The notes beneath the pieces are model-generated. The model was not told where the DNA came from and did not search any database. It saw nothing but the letters and a program-made list of their open reading frames with translations. A program made the translations under genes and the position numbers. From Paraburkholderia sp. BCC1884 (GTDB lineage: Bacteria > Pseudomonadota > Gammaproteobacteria > Burkholderiales > Burkholderiaceae), in assembly GCF_900996225.1 (NCBI RefSeq), contig NZ_CAAJGL010000011.1, positions 124,001 to 188,000 of the forward strand: DNA of 64,000 bases, given 5' to 3'. The number at the start of each line of letters is the position of its first letter. The first letter of the stretch is position 1. Positions 45,873 through 54,368 of this stretch are shown here, in pieces.

Positions 45873-46709
45873 TCAGGAGCGTTGCGCCGGCGTGGCGGAC
45901 GAGGCAACCTGGCCGTCCGCGTCGCGCGAATAATCGATCCCGACAAAGCTGCCGCCCTGGAAGCGCTGGCCCAGAGCATCGAGCGGATTGGGGCGCGCGA
46001 GGATCCCGGCGGCGTAGTCTTCCGCGTCCTGCGTGGGCTGATAGCCCAGCCGCGCGGCGCCGCTGTTGTCCCACCAGCTGCGTTTGTTGGCCGACACGCC
46101 CCACACGGTGAGAAAGCCGATGTCTTCCGCCTCGACGCAGCGGTCGAGGAAGTGCAGCAAGTCGCGATGACCGAACCACGTACTCAGATGACGCTGCTCG
46201 GTGGGCCGCTCGAGGCAACTGCCGATGCGCACGCACACGCTTTCGATGCCGTGCTTGTCCCAATACATGCGCGCGAGCGATTCGCCCCACACCTTGCTGA
46301 GGCCGTAGAAACCGTCCGGGCGCAGTTCACAGTCGAGGCTCAGATGCTCCGTGACCGGGTACATGCCGATCGCGTGATTCGAACTGGCGAACACGATGCG
46401 CTTCACGCCATGACGACGCGCGCCTTCGTACACCTCGACGAGCCCGCGCAGATTGTTCTCGATGATCTCCGGCAGCGGACGTTCCACGCTCGTGCCCGCG
46501 AAATGGATCAGCACGTCGACGCCTTCGAGCAGCCGATCCACCACTGCGGGATCACGCAGATCGCCGTGCATCACGTCTTCACCGTCGACGAGCGGCACGA
46601 GGGCCTTCGAGCCCGCTGCCGAGCGCAACGGCGTGCCGCGCGCAACCAGCGCGGCGCGCACGACAGAGCCCAATTGGCCACCGGCCCCACTCAAGGCAAT
46701 CTTCTTCAT
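45873..46709 (-). CDS. Uronate dehydrogenase-like SDR (second paralogue)
   Basis: A 278-residue extended SDR, paralogue of the 34731-35573 enzyme. Cofactor motif 'LSGAGGQLGSVVRAAL', catalytic Ser in 'FASSNHAIGMYPVTEHL', YxxxK in 'YGLSKVWGESLARMYWDKHGIESVCVRIGS', and 'FQGGSFVGID' at the end. All catalytic residues are kept. Its partner gene is a hexuronate-type carrier rather than garD, so it may serve another uronate or related aldose acid. AAAGGA precedes the ATG; operator copies 8 and 9 lie 46 and 165 bp upstream. Confidence 0.87.
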   Translation of the reverse strand: MKKIALSGAGGQLGSVVRAALVARGTPLRSAAGSKALVPLVDGEDVMHGDLRDPAVVDRLLEGVDVLIHFAGTSVERPLPEIIENNLRGLVEVYEGARRHGVKRIVFASSNHAIGMYPVTEHLSLDCELRPDGFYGLSKVWGESLARMYWDKHGIESVCVRIGSCLERPTEQRHLSTWFGHRDLLHFLDRCVEAEDIGFLTVWGVSANKRSWWDNSGAARLGYQPTQDAEDYAAGILARPNPLDALGQRFQGGSFVGIDYSRDADGQVASSATPAQRS

Positions 46710-46754
46710 AACGTTCCTTTACTGCGCCATGCGCGATCTTCTACAACGCATTAG

Positions 46755-46772
46755 TTGTACGATAACGTACTA
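46755..46772 (-). promoter_or_regulatory. Uronate-island operator copy 8
   Basis: TTGTACG-ATAA-CGTACTA (read on the plus strand), 46 bp before the second uronate dehydrogenase. Confidence 0.6.
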
Positions 46773-46873
46773 TCAACGATGCGCGTCCGGATTTCAACCA
46801 GGCATTTACCCGGAGAGCATCAACGCTCCTGTCGCGCATTCTCTTTCCAAACAACAACATAGCGCATTTCTAT

Positions 46874-46891
46874 TTATGTGACGTCGTATAA
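46874..46891 (-). promoter_or_regulatory. Uronate-island operator copy 9
   Basis: TTATGTG-ACGT-CGTATAA (plus strand): the right half is perfect. 165 bp upstream of the second uronate dehydrogenase. Confidence 0.45.
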
Positions 46892-46977
46892 CTTGGAGCG
46901 GAGAAATGCCATTACTCTGGTTGCGGGAGGCGCCAGCTGACCTCGGCGCCTGCGTCGCAACCTCCACGCTCAATGCA

Positions 46978-47799
46978 TTACGAACCGATGAATTCCAGCA
47001 AGTCGGTATTCACCTTGTCGGCTTCGACGGTGCACATGCCGTGCTGGCCGCCCGGATAGACCTTCAGCGTAGCGTTCTTGACGATCTTCGCCGTCAGCCG
47101 GCCAGCCGCGTCGATTGGCACGATCTGGTCGTCGTCGCCGTGCAGCACGAGCGTAGGTACATCGATCTTCTTCAGGTCGTCCGTGTAGTCGACCTCGGAA
47201 AACTGCTTGATGCAGTCGTACAGACCTTTGATCGAGCCGACCATGCCCTGTCGCCAGAACGAATCGATCACGCCTTGCGACACTTTCGCGTTCGGGCGGT
47301 TATAGCCATAGAACGGCACGGCCAGGTCCTTGAAAAACTGCGAGCGATCGGCTTCGGTGTTCTTGCGGATGTCGTTGAACACCTCGATCGGCGTGCCGGT
47401 CGGGTTGTCGGCGGTTTTCAGCATCAGCGGCGGCACCGCACCGATCAGCACGGCCTTCGCGACCCGCTGCGTGCCGTGCCGGCCGATGTAGTGCGCCACT
47501 TCCCCGCCACCTGTCGAATGGCCTACGAGCGTGGCGTCCTGCAAATCGAGGTGTTCGATCAGCGCGGCGAGGTCGTCGGCGTAGGTGTCCATGTCGTTGC
47601 CGTCCCACGTCTGCTCCGAGCGGCCATGCCCGCGCCGGTCGTGCGCGATCACGCGAAAGCCCTTGTTGCCGAGGAACATCATCTGCGCGTCCCAGGCATC
47701 CGCGCTCAACGGCCAGCCGTGCGAAAACACGATCGGGCGGCCTTTGCCCCAGTCCTTGTAAAAAATGGTCGTACCGTCTTTCGTCTTGATCGTGCTCAT
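46978..47799 (-). CDS. Alpha/beta hydrolase, non-heme chloroperoxidase/arylesterase type
   Basis: A 273-residue hydrolase: oxyanion loop '[12 protein letters not shown]', nucleophile elbow '[10 protein letters not shown]' (Ser), acid in '[14 protein letters not shown]', and His in 'YPGGQHGMC'. These are the features of cofactor-free bacterial haloperoxidases/arylesterases. The ATG at 47799 has GGAG nine bases before; the frame is open to 48285 but the added part is arginine-rich and not homologous. No link to the uronate genes is evident. Confidence 0.9.
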   Translation of the reverse strand: MSTIKTKDGTTIFYKDWGKGRPIVFSHGWPLSADAWDAQMMFLGNKGFRVIAHDRRGHGRSEQTWDGNDMDTYADDLAALIEHLDLQDATLVGHSTGGGEVAHYIGRHGTQRVAKAVLIGAVPPLMLKTADNPTGTPIEVFNDIRKNTEADRSQFFKDLAVPFYGYNRPNAKVSQGVIDSFWRQGMVGSIKGLYDCIKQFSEVDYTDDLKKIDVPTLVLHGDDDQIVPIDAAGRLTAKIVKNATLKVYPGGQHGMCTVEADKVNTDLLEFIGS

Positions 47800-48379
47800 C
47801 TGCTGACTCCTCGTGGATGAAGTCTGCCGTTGCCGGCAGGTGGATGAAACGTGGCATGGCGTGACGCATGACACGACGCACCGGCAAGTGCGTCGGCTAG
47901 GACTATCGATTCGAATAGTGGGAAAAATACGGGAAGACTTGCCGACGGGCGCGCGTGGTTCGGATTTCCGCGCCGGGCGAAGCACTCGCCGCCGACTGCT
48001 TGCATGGTAGAAGCAAACGCGCCCTTTAGCCAGCGAAGCGGCCCCTCGCCGGAATTCGCGCTCCGGCTCTCCGCGCAGGCGGCGATCGACTGCGAGCGCG
48101 GCGGCCGCGCCATGCTGCAGCGCGGTCGATTGACGCAGTCTGATCGCGCACCGGCACCGCACGCCTGGCGAAGCATTCAGAAAAACTTGATGCCCATCAA
48201 TGGTTTGCGGTCTTGAAATCGAAAAACCGCGTAAAACAAGGCGGTTTTTTGACGCACGTGGCGTCGCAGCAAAGAGTTCGACCATCCCCTACTCTGGCGC
48301 CATCTGCAAAAACGCAGTGCGCACCGACACCGGTCGACGCGCGTAGTCCACCCCGGTGGACATCACGCATATCACGCTC
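47800..48379. other. 580-bp intergenic region upstream of the bd oxidase
   Basis: No credible gene. It contains divergent promoter space for the hydrolase and the oxidase, and a terminator-like hairpin at 48221-48250. Confidence 0.5.
48221..48250 (+). terminator. Terminator-like hairpin in the leader of the bd oxidase operon
   Basis: Stem AAAACCGC/GCGGTTTT with a 10-base loop and six T, 130 bp before cioA. With no gene ending on the plus strand, it may be an attenuator or simply a spacer terminator. Confidence 0.5.
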
Positions 48380-49804
48380 ATGACCCCCGCACTATCGGCT
48401 TTCGATCTCGCCCGCATTCAGTTTGCGTTCACCGTTTCGTTTCACATCGTGTTCCCCGCGCTCAGCATCGGCCTCGCCAGTTTCATCGCCGTCCTCGAAT
48501 GGCGTTGGCTGAAAACCGGCAAGGCGTACTACAAAGATCTTTGCCTGTTCTGGTCGAAGATCTTCGCAGTGGCCTTCGGCATGGGCGTGGTTTCCGGCGT
48601 GGTGATGAGCTATCAGTTCGGCACCAACTGGTCGGGCTTTTCCAGTTTCGCCGGACCCATCACCGGCCCGCTGCTGATGTACGAAGTCATGACCGCCTTC
48701 TTTCTCGAAGCGGGCTTTCTCGGCATCATGCTGTTCGGCTGGCAGCGCGTGAGTCCGCGCGCGCATTTCGGCGCCACGCTGATGGTCGCGATCGGCACAC
48801 TGATCTCGACCTTCTGGATCCTCGCCTCCAATAGCTGGATGCAAACGCCGCAAGGCTTCGAAGTCGTGAACGGACATGTCGTGCCGCTCGACTGGTTCAA
48901 GATCATCTTCAATCCGTCGTTCCCGTACCGGCTCGCGCATATGGCGCTGGCGGCGTTCATCGTCGCGGGACTGGTGGTGTCGGCGGTGGGCGCGTGGCAT
49001 CTGTTGCGCGGAAGGCGCGATCCGGCCGTGAAGAAAATGTTCTCGATGGCGCTCTGGCTGCTGTTGATCCTCACGCCGATCCAGGCGTTCGTCGGCGATC
49101 AGCATGGTTTGAATACGCGTGAATATCAGCCGGCCAAGATCGCCGCGATCGAAGGGCTGTGGGACACCGAGAAAGGCGGCACCGCGCTGAACCTGTTCGG
49201 CATTCCCGACATGCAGGCGGAGACAACGCGCTACGCCGTGTCGATTCCGCATCTAGGCAGTCTGATCCTCACGCATAGCTGGGATGGCGAGATTCGCGGC
49301 CTCAAGGAATTCCCGCCGCAGGACCGGCCGAACTCGACCGTGGTGTTCTGGAGCTTTCGCATCATGGCGGGCCTTGGTGTACTGATGATCCTGATGTCGC
49401 TGGTCGCGTGGGTCTTGCGCCGTCGTGAACGTCTGTTCGAATCGAAGTGGTTCCAGCGCTTCGCGGTGGCCATGGGGCCGACCGGTTTCATCACGCTGCT
49501 GGCCGGCTGGGTCACCACCGAGGCAGGTCGTCAACCGTGGGTCGTGTATGGCGTGATGCGCACTTCGCAGGCCGTGTCGCCGCTAACCACGCAGCAGGTC
49601 GGCATTTCACTGATGACCTTCGTAGCCGTGTACTTCCTCGTGTTCGGCACCGGCATCTACTACATGCTCAAACTGATGCGCTCGGGTCCGGCACTGCCGG
49701 GCCAGACGCCGCACGGCGCACCCCACGACACGCCGTCGCGTACGCCGAACCAGACTGCGCGCCGCCCGCTGTCCGCCGTCGATCAGATGATCGACGCTGC
49801 CTGA
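48380..49804 (+). CDS. cioA: Cytochrome bd-type quinol oxidase subunit I (cyanide-insensitive type)
   Basis: A 474-residue inner-membrane subunit with nine hydrophobic segments. It reduces O2 with quinol electrons. Visible: 'LARIQFAFTVSFHIVFPALSIGLA' with the heme b595 His near residue 20, 'SYQFGTNWSGF', 'LMYEVMTAFFLEAGFLGIMLFGW' (conserved Glu), and the quinol-binding 'AGRQPWVVYGVMRTSQAVSP' with GRQPW. The short Q-loop and overall length place it in the CioA group rather than E. coli CydA. I favour the ATG at 48380, close to TM1; a GTG at 48356 is the alternative. Confidence 0.93.
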   Translation: MTPALSAFDLARIQFAFTVSFHIVFPALSIGLASFIAVLEWRWLKTGKAYYKDLCLFWSKIFAVAFGMGVVSGVVMSYQFGTNWSGFSSFAGPITGPLLMYEVMTAFFLEAGFLGIMLFGWQRVSPRAHFGATLMVAIGTLISTFWILASNSWMQTPQGFEVVNGHVVPLDWFKIIFNPSFPYRLAHMALAAFIVAGLVVSAVGAWHLLRGRRDPAVKKMFSMALWLLLILTPIQAFVGDQHGLNTREYQPAKIAAIEGLWDTEKGGTALNLFGIPDMQAETTRYAVSIPHLGSLILTHSWDGEIRGLKEFPPQDRPNSTVVFWSFRIMAGLGVLMILMSLVAWVLRRRERLFESKWFQRFAVAMGPTGFITLLAGWVTTEAGRQPWVVYGVMRTSQAVSPLTTQQVGISLMTFVAVYFLVFGTGIYYMLKLMRSGPALPGQTPHGAPHDTPSRTPNQTARRPLSAVDQMIDAA

Positions 49805-49839
49805 GCCCAACACTTCACTAGCCGCTAGCGAGAAAGACC

Positions 49840-50847
49840 ATGGACGTAACCGTAGTGTGGGCCGCGATCATCGCATTGGGCCTTTTCATGTATGTGGTGC
49901 TGGACGGCTTCGATCTGGGGATCGGCATCGTCTTCCCATTCTTCCCCGACGAGAAAGAACGCGACCTGATGATGAACACGGTCGCCCCCGTCTGGGATGG
50001 CAACGAGACGTGGCTGGTGCTCGGCGGCGCCGGTCTGTTCGCGGTGTTTCCGGTGGTGTATGCGACCGTGCTCTCCGCGCTGTATCTGCCGCTGATCTTC
50101 ATGCTCGTGTGTTTGATCTTTCGTGGCGTGTCGTTCGAAATCCGCGCCAAGGCCAATCGCACGAAGCATCTGTGGGACCTGGCGTTCATCGGCGGCTCGG
50201 CGGGCGCGACGTTCTTCCAGGGCATCGCCCTCGGTGCATTCCTGCAAGGCATCCCGGTGAACCATGGCGTGTATGCCGGCGACGCCTTCGGCTGGCTCAC
50301 GCCGTTCAGCCTGCTCACCGGACTCGGGCTCGTGGCGACCTATGCGCTGCTCGGCTGCTGCTGGCTGGTGGCGAAGACCGAAGGCGATCTGCAACGCCGT
50401 CTGCATCGCGTCGTGTGGCCGCTTACGCTGGTGCTGCTCGGCTTCATCGCACTGGTCAGTCTGTGGACGCCGCTGCAGGACCCGACCATCGCGCAGCGCT
50501 GGTTCCACGACAACCTGTTCTACCGTCTCCTGCCGGTGCCGTTCCTCGTGGCCGTGTGCGCGTTCTTCATGTATCGCGCGGTACGGGACCGGCATCACAA
50601 CACGCCGTTCGCGCTGGCCCTGCTACTGGTGCTGCTCGGCTACGCGGGACTGCTGGTGAGTCTCTGGCCGTATGCGATTCCGTCGAGCATGACGCTGTGG
50701 GACGCGGCCGCGCCGCGCTCCAGCCAGATGTTCACGCTGGTCGGCGCAGCGGTGATTCTGCCGATCATCATCGCCTATACGACGATGGGTTACTGGGTAT
50801 TTCGAGGCAAGGTGCGTCATGGCGACCAACATCACTATCATCACTGA
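49840..50847 (+). CDS. cioB: Cytochrome bd-type quinol oxidase subunit II
   Basis: A 335-residue membrane subunit with about eight or nine TM helices. The family N-terminus is 'VWAAIIALGLFMYVVLDGFDLGIGIVFPF', then 'WDGNETWLVLGGAGLFAVFPVVYATVLSALYLPLIFMLVCLIFRGVSFEIR' (conserved Trp-Asp-Gly-Asn-Glu), and 'PSSMTLWDAAAP' near the end. It pairs with subunit I, 35 bp upstream. The C-terminal 'RHGDQHHYHH' is His-rich. Its 3' end overlaps the start of a small third gene by 29 bp. Confidence 0.94.
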   Translation: MDVTVVWAAIIALGLFMYVVLDGFDLGIGIVFPFFPDEKERDLMMNTVAPVWDGNETWLVLGGAGLFAVFPVVYATVLSALYLPLIFMLVCLIFRGVSFEIRAKANRTKHLWDLAFIGGSAGATFFQGIALGAFLQGIPVNHGVYAGDAFGWLTPFSLLTGLGLVATYALLGCCWLVAKTEGDLQRRLHRVVWPLTLVLLGFIALVSLWTPLQDPTIAQRWFHDNLFYRLLPVPFLVAVCAFFMYRAVRDRHHNTPFALALLLVLLGYAGLLVSLWPYAIPSSMTLWDAAAPRSSQMFTLVGAAVILPIIIAYTTMGYWVFRGKVRHGDQHHYHH

Positions 50848-50974
50848 ACGGACGCGCAAGCTGCCCGGCTGGCTCTGGTTCGTCGCGCTATGGTGCTTCG
50901 GCGTGGGCTCGGCGATGTCGCTCGGTTTCGCGTTCAAGCTTCTGATGAATGCGACGTTATTTGCGATCAGATAA
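50819..50974 (+). CDS. DUF2474-like small oxidase subunit
   Basis: A 51-residue single-pass membrane protein, starting ATG at 50819 inside the end of cioB and ending TAA at 50974. The sequence has a charged N-terminus ('TERTRKLPGWLW') and one helix ('WFVALWCFGVGSAMSLGFAFKLLM', ~residues 20-43), the pattern of the DUF2474 proteins that accompany CioAB operons. By analogy with CydX/AppX it may stabilise the oxidase. The 29-bp overlap with cioB in another frame suggests translational coupling. It is shorter than usual ORF cut-offs, hence easily missed. Confidence 0.8.
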   Translation: MATNITIITERTRKLPGWLWFVALWCFGVGSAMSLGFAFKLLMNATLFAIR

Positions 50975-51329
50975 GCTGGGTTTCGGCACGTTCCGATCTG
51001 CTGCGCATAAGCTGCTCGCCCGGGTTTGTGCGGCTTCAAAAACGGGGTTCGCGGCTCGTCTACCTAGCAAGCCGGAACCTATGCGCGGGAGACCTGCCTT
51101 AGACTTGAGCGCGACCGAACGCGACCATCATGCGGTGCATGGAACGACCCGGCGATCATACAAATAGAACGACAGTGGCGCGGCGAGCCGGAACAGGCGC
51201 CGCCGCGCCATCTGCGGGCCTGAGAATCGCGGGATAGCCGGCAATGATGCGATTCACGAGAATAGAAGTAAAACGAGACCCTGTAACAGCGCGCCGCCCA
51301 GGCGCGCAGGCCCGACTCGCGGAGACATC
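50975..51329. other. Intergenic region, promoter space of the LuxR regulator
   Basis: 355 bp without a credible gene, RNA or repeat. The sequence is of ordinary composition. Confidence 0.45.
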
Positions 51330-52073
51330 ATGAAGTTTCTTGTGGCCGACGACCATGAACTGATCCGGCAAGGCGTCAAAAGCATGCTGCGCGGACTCGA
51401 CCCCGACGCCCAGTTCGACGAAGCCGATAGCTGGGAGACGCTCGCCGCAGCCGCGCGCCCGGACGCCGACCACGATCTGGCGATCGTCGATCTGCATATG
51501 CCGGGCATGAGCGGCGCTTCGTCGCTCGAGGTGCTGTTGAAAGCGAATCCCGCGTTACCGTTGGTGGTGTTATCCGCCGAGGAATCGCCCGACGAGATGC
51601 GCGCGGTGCTGGCCGCCGGCGCGCTCGGCTTCGTGCCGAAGCGACAGCCCGCCAGCGTCATGCTCAAGGCGATCGAACTGGTGCTGTCCGGCGGCGCGTA
51701 TGTGCCGATGGAAGCGCTGAGCCTGCTGGGTTCGCGCGATGCGCAAGCTGCGCCGGCGCGCGCCGAGGTTGTGCCGGAGTGGTCCGCGCAGCCGGTGGCG
51801 CAGGCAACAGCGATCACTGAACCCATCACGCAGATCCAGGCGCTCCAGCCGCATCAGCAGCACTTGCTGGAGAACCTGTCGCCGCGTCAGCAGGACATCA
51901 TGCGGCTCGTGCACCGGGGTTGGACCAACAAGATGATCGCGCGCGATCTGGGTGTCGCGGAAGGCACGGTCAAGGTGCATCTGTCGGTGATCTTCCGGGC
52001 GCTGGGCGTGCACAACCGGTCCATGGCGATCGCGGTGATCAACGGCTGGCTGGAGGCCGGTAAGACGCTTTAA
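51330..52073 (+). CDS. NarL/LuxR-type response regulator
   Basis: A 247-residue regulator. The receiver domain is at ~1-120 with 'VADDHE' (D7-D8), phospho-acceptor D54 in 'AIVDLHMPG', and Lys in 'FVPKRQPA'. The linker of ~60 residues is Ala/Gln-rich. The LuxR-type helix-turn-helix is at ~183-245 ('LSPRQQDIMRLVHRGWTNKMIARDLGVAEGTVKVHLSVIFRALGVHNRSMAI'). It is tail to tail with the hybrid kinase at 52111-54042 (37 bp apart), which is its likely partner. Confidence 0.92.
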   Translation: MKFLVADDHELIRQGVKSMLRGLDPDAQFDEADSWETLAAAARPDADHDLAIVDLHMPGMSGASSLEVLLKANPALPLVVLSAEESPDEMRAVLAAGALGFVPKRQPASVMLKAIELVLSGGAYVPMEALSLLGSRDAQAAPARAEVVPEWSAQPVAQATAITEPITQIQALQPHQQHLLENLSPRQQDIMRLVHRGWTNKMIARDLGVAEGTVKVHLSVIFRALGVHNRSMAIAVINGWLEAGKTL

Positions 52074-52110
52074 AAAGCGGCGGCGTCACCCAACACCGCC
52101 CCGGCACCGT

Positions 52111-54042
52111 CTACTTTTGCGGCTCGCTCTGCGGCGAGATCGGTTGCGACTGGCGGCCTGTTTCGCGCGTCAACGGATTCGCCGCCGACGACTCGACGCC
52201 AGCTTTCACGAGCGCGCTTTGCGCTGCATCGTCCTCCGGCGTGGCGCGCAATGCCGCTGTGGCCACCGCCCGTCCCTTATCCAGTTCCGCCTGCTGCCAC
52301 AGCATTTCCAGCGTGCGACGCAACCGCGCGGGCGTGACCGGCTTATGCAGCACAGGAATCCCCTGCAAGGCGAGCGCCGCCAGTTCCGCCGACGCCATAT
52401 CCCCCGTAATCAGCAATGTCACCACGTTGTCGTGACCCGCGCGCGTCAGCACATTGCGCACCGCCGCCAGCGCCTGCGCGCCGGTGCGATGATTGGCGAG
52501 CTGGTAATCGCACAGGACGGCGTCCGGCACGAAGCCCTCTTCCAGCGCGACCAGCGCGTCGACCTCGTCGCGTGCGCCTCGCACGCTGCAGCCCCAACGT
52601 CCCAACAGACTGGAGAGTCCTTCGAGAATCGACGGATCGTCGTCGATACACAGCACGTGCCGCCCTTGCGCCGACGGGCCGCCGGCCACCGCTTCGTTCA
52701 GGCTCGCCACGATGCCGCCGACTTCGCCCGCCTGCACCGGCAAGCGGAACACCGAGCCGCGCCCCGGCGCGGAGCGCAACTGCAACTCGCCGCCCAGCAT
52801 GCCGACCAGCCGCTTGACCGTCGGCAGACCGAGACCATGCCCCTGGCGGGCATCGCGTTGTGGATTGGCGACCTGATAGAACTCTTCGAAAACCCGCTCG
52901 TGCTCCTCGACGGGAATGCCGATGCCGGAATCGCGCACCTCGATATAACCGCCCGATGATCGCCCCGCGCGTCGGAAGCCCAGCCAGATCGCGCCCTCTT
53001 CGGTATAGCGCACCGCGTTCGACAGCAGATTGCTCAGCACGCGCTCGAGCAACACAGGATCGTCGTGCACCACCATCGTGGTCGGCGCGATGCGCAGCGC
53101 AAGCCCTTTCGCCGCGGCCTGCGGACGATACTGGCTGCCGACCCGCTCGAACAGTTCGGAAAGCCGGAAATGCAGCCGGATCACCTGGGTCACGCCACTT
53201 TCGAGCCTGGCCAGATCGAGCACCTGATTGAACAGCTGATTCAAGGCTTCGACGTTGTAGACGATATGTTCGGCAGTCTTCGCGTGTTGCGTGGGCGTGG
53301 CCGCCGCGTCGTTGAGCGACGCCGCCAGCAAACCGATCGCATGCAAGGGCTGGCGCAAATCGTGACTGGCGGCCGCGAAAAATCGCGTTTTGGCGAGGCT
53401 CGCTTCTTCGGCGACGTGTTTTTGCGCCGCCAGCGACTCCGCCAGATATTGCTGATCGACGCGCGCCTGCACGACTTGCCGGAACAGCTTGCGATAGCTC
53501 AGCGCATAGACGTTGATCGCGCAAAAGAAAAACGCGAGGACGATGGCGAGAATCGTGCGATCGAAGGTGTGCGAGCCGAAGTGCAGCACGATCGACGGAA
53601 ACAGCAGGAACGGAATCGCGGTGGAAAAGTTAAGCAGGTCGAAACCATTCGACATGAACACGCCGGCGGCCAGGGTAACGAGCATCACCGTATGCAGCAG
53701 CGGCAAATCCGTTTGCGGACTCTGGAACGCGAACCACACCGCGATCCCCGGCATGCTGTAGAGCAGCACGCCGCGCAGCGCGTGCAGATAAATCCAGCCG
53801 CGCGGCGAGACGAGTTGCGGATAACGCCGGTTGCAGATCCACAGCGCGAGACTGGCGCAATTGGTGGCCGCATAAAAACTGAAGCACGCGATGAAAAGCG
53901 GCGGCGACGGTATGGTCGGCCAATAGATGCCCACCAGGACCGCGATTGAAAACCAGTGCGAAAAGAACGCGATCGGATCCTGCGCGTAGAGCACGCGCAC
54001 CAGGTCTTCGTCGATTGCACGCTGGATAGGATCGGCCCGCAT
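52111..54042 (-). CDS. Membrane hybrid histidine kinase
   Basis: A 643-residue kinase. The N-terminal ~185 residues hold about six hydrophobic helices with almost no loops (a membrane-embedded sensor). HisKA has phospho-acceptor H227 in 'AAASHDLRQPLHAIGLLA', the variant with DLRQP common in Burkholderia hybrid kinases. HATPase_c follows ('LSNLLSNAVRYT', 'RDSGIGIP', 'GHGLGL'), then a receiver ('LCIDDD', Asp in 'AVLCDYQLANHRTGA', Lys in 'VLHKPVTPARL'). A ~55-residue disordered tail rich in Ala/Ser/Glu ends the chain. Likely partner: the convergent LuxR regulator. Confidence 0.92.
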   Translation of the reverse strand: MRADPIQRAIDEDLVRVLYAQDPIAFFSHWFSIAVLVGIYWPTIPSPPLFIACFSFYAATNCASLALWICNRRYPQLVSPRGWIYLHALRGVLLYSMPGIAVWFAFQSPQTDLPLLHTVMLVTLAAGVFMSNGFDLLNFSTAIPFLLFPSIVLHFGSHTFDRTILAIVLAFFFCAINVYALSYRKLFRQVVQARVDQQYLAESLAAQKHVAEEASLAKTRFFAAASHDLRQPLHAIGLLAASLNDAAATPTQHAKTAEHIVYNVEALNQLFNQVLDLARLESGVTQVIRLHFRLSELFERVGSQYRPQAAAKGLALRIAPTTMVVHDDPVLLERVLSNLLSNAVRYTEEGAIWLGFRRAGRSSGGYIEVRDSGIGIPVEEHERVFEEFYQVANPQRDARQGHGLGLPTVKRLVGMLGGELQLRSAPGRGSVFRLPVQAGEVGGIVASLNEAVAGGPSAQGRHVLCIDDDPSILEGLSSLLGRWGCSVRGARDEVDALVALEEGFVPDAVLCDYQLANHRTGAQALAAVRNVLTRAGHDNVVTLLITGDMASAELAALALQGIPVLHKPVTPARLRRTLEMLWQQAELDKGRAVATAALRATPEDDAAQSALVKAGVESSAANPLTRETGRQSQPISPQSEPQK

Positions 54043-54368
54043 TGAGCGGTCTCCTTGTCGGGCACGGCAAATTCGGTGAGGGGAGCGCGCGGGCGCCCAG
54101 GCATGGTGCCGGATTTCAGCGCTGCATTCTGGTGCAAAGGCGGTATTTCTTCAGATGAATAACGCGCGATTGGCTGGAATAGCGCGATTTTCCGGATGGT
54201 TTACCCGGCAGTTTACCCATCAGCTACCACTTAATCCATATATGACGAATCGCCGGCGCCAACCATACTGGATTCACATTCCAGCGCGGCCGCAACTCTC
54301 CAGCGACTCTTCACCGCCTCCCCCGCGAGGCTCACCGCGCTTCAGCCTTAACCCCTACGGAGGTTTTC
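54043..54368. other. Intergenic region between kinase and sigma-like gene
   Basis: 326 bp, divergent promoter space. AT-richer around 54190-54250. No gene or RNA recognised. Confidence 0.45.

Noticed and set aside
44832..46754. 640-codon plus-strand frame
   Set aside because: Antisense to the hexuronate carrier and second uronate dehydrogenase; composition is artefactual.
48004..48216. 70-codon frame upstream of the bd oxidase
   Set aside because: No homology, no ribosome site, and followed by a hairpin that looks like a terminator only by position.
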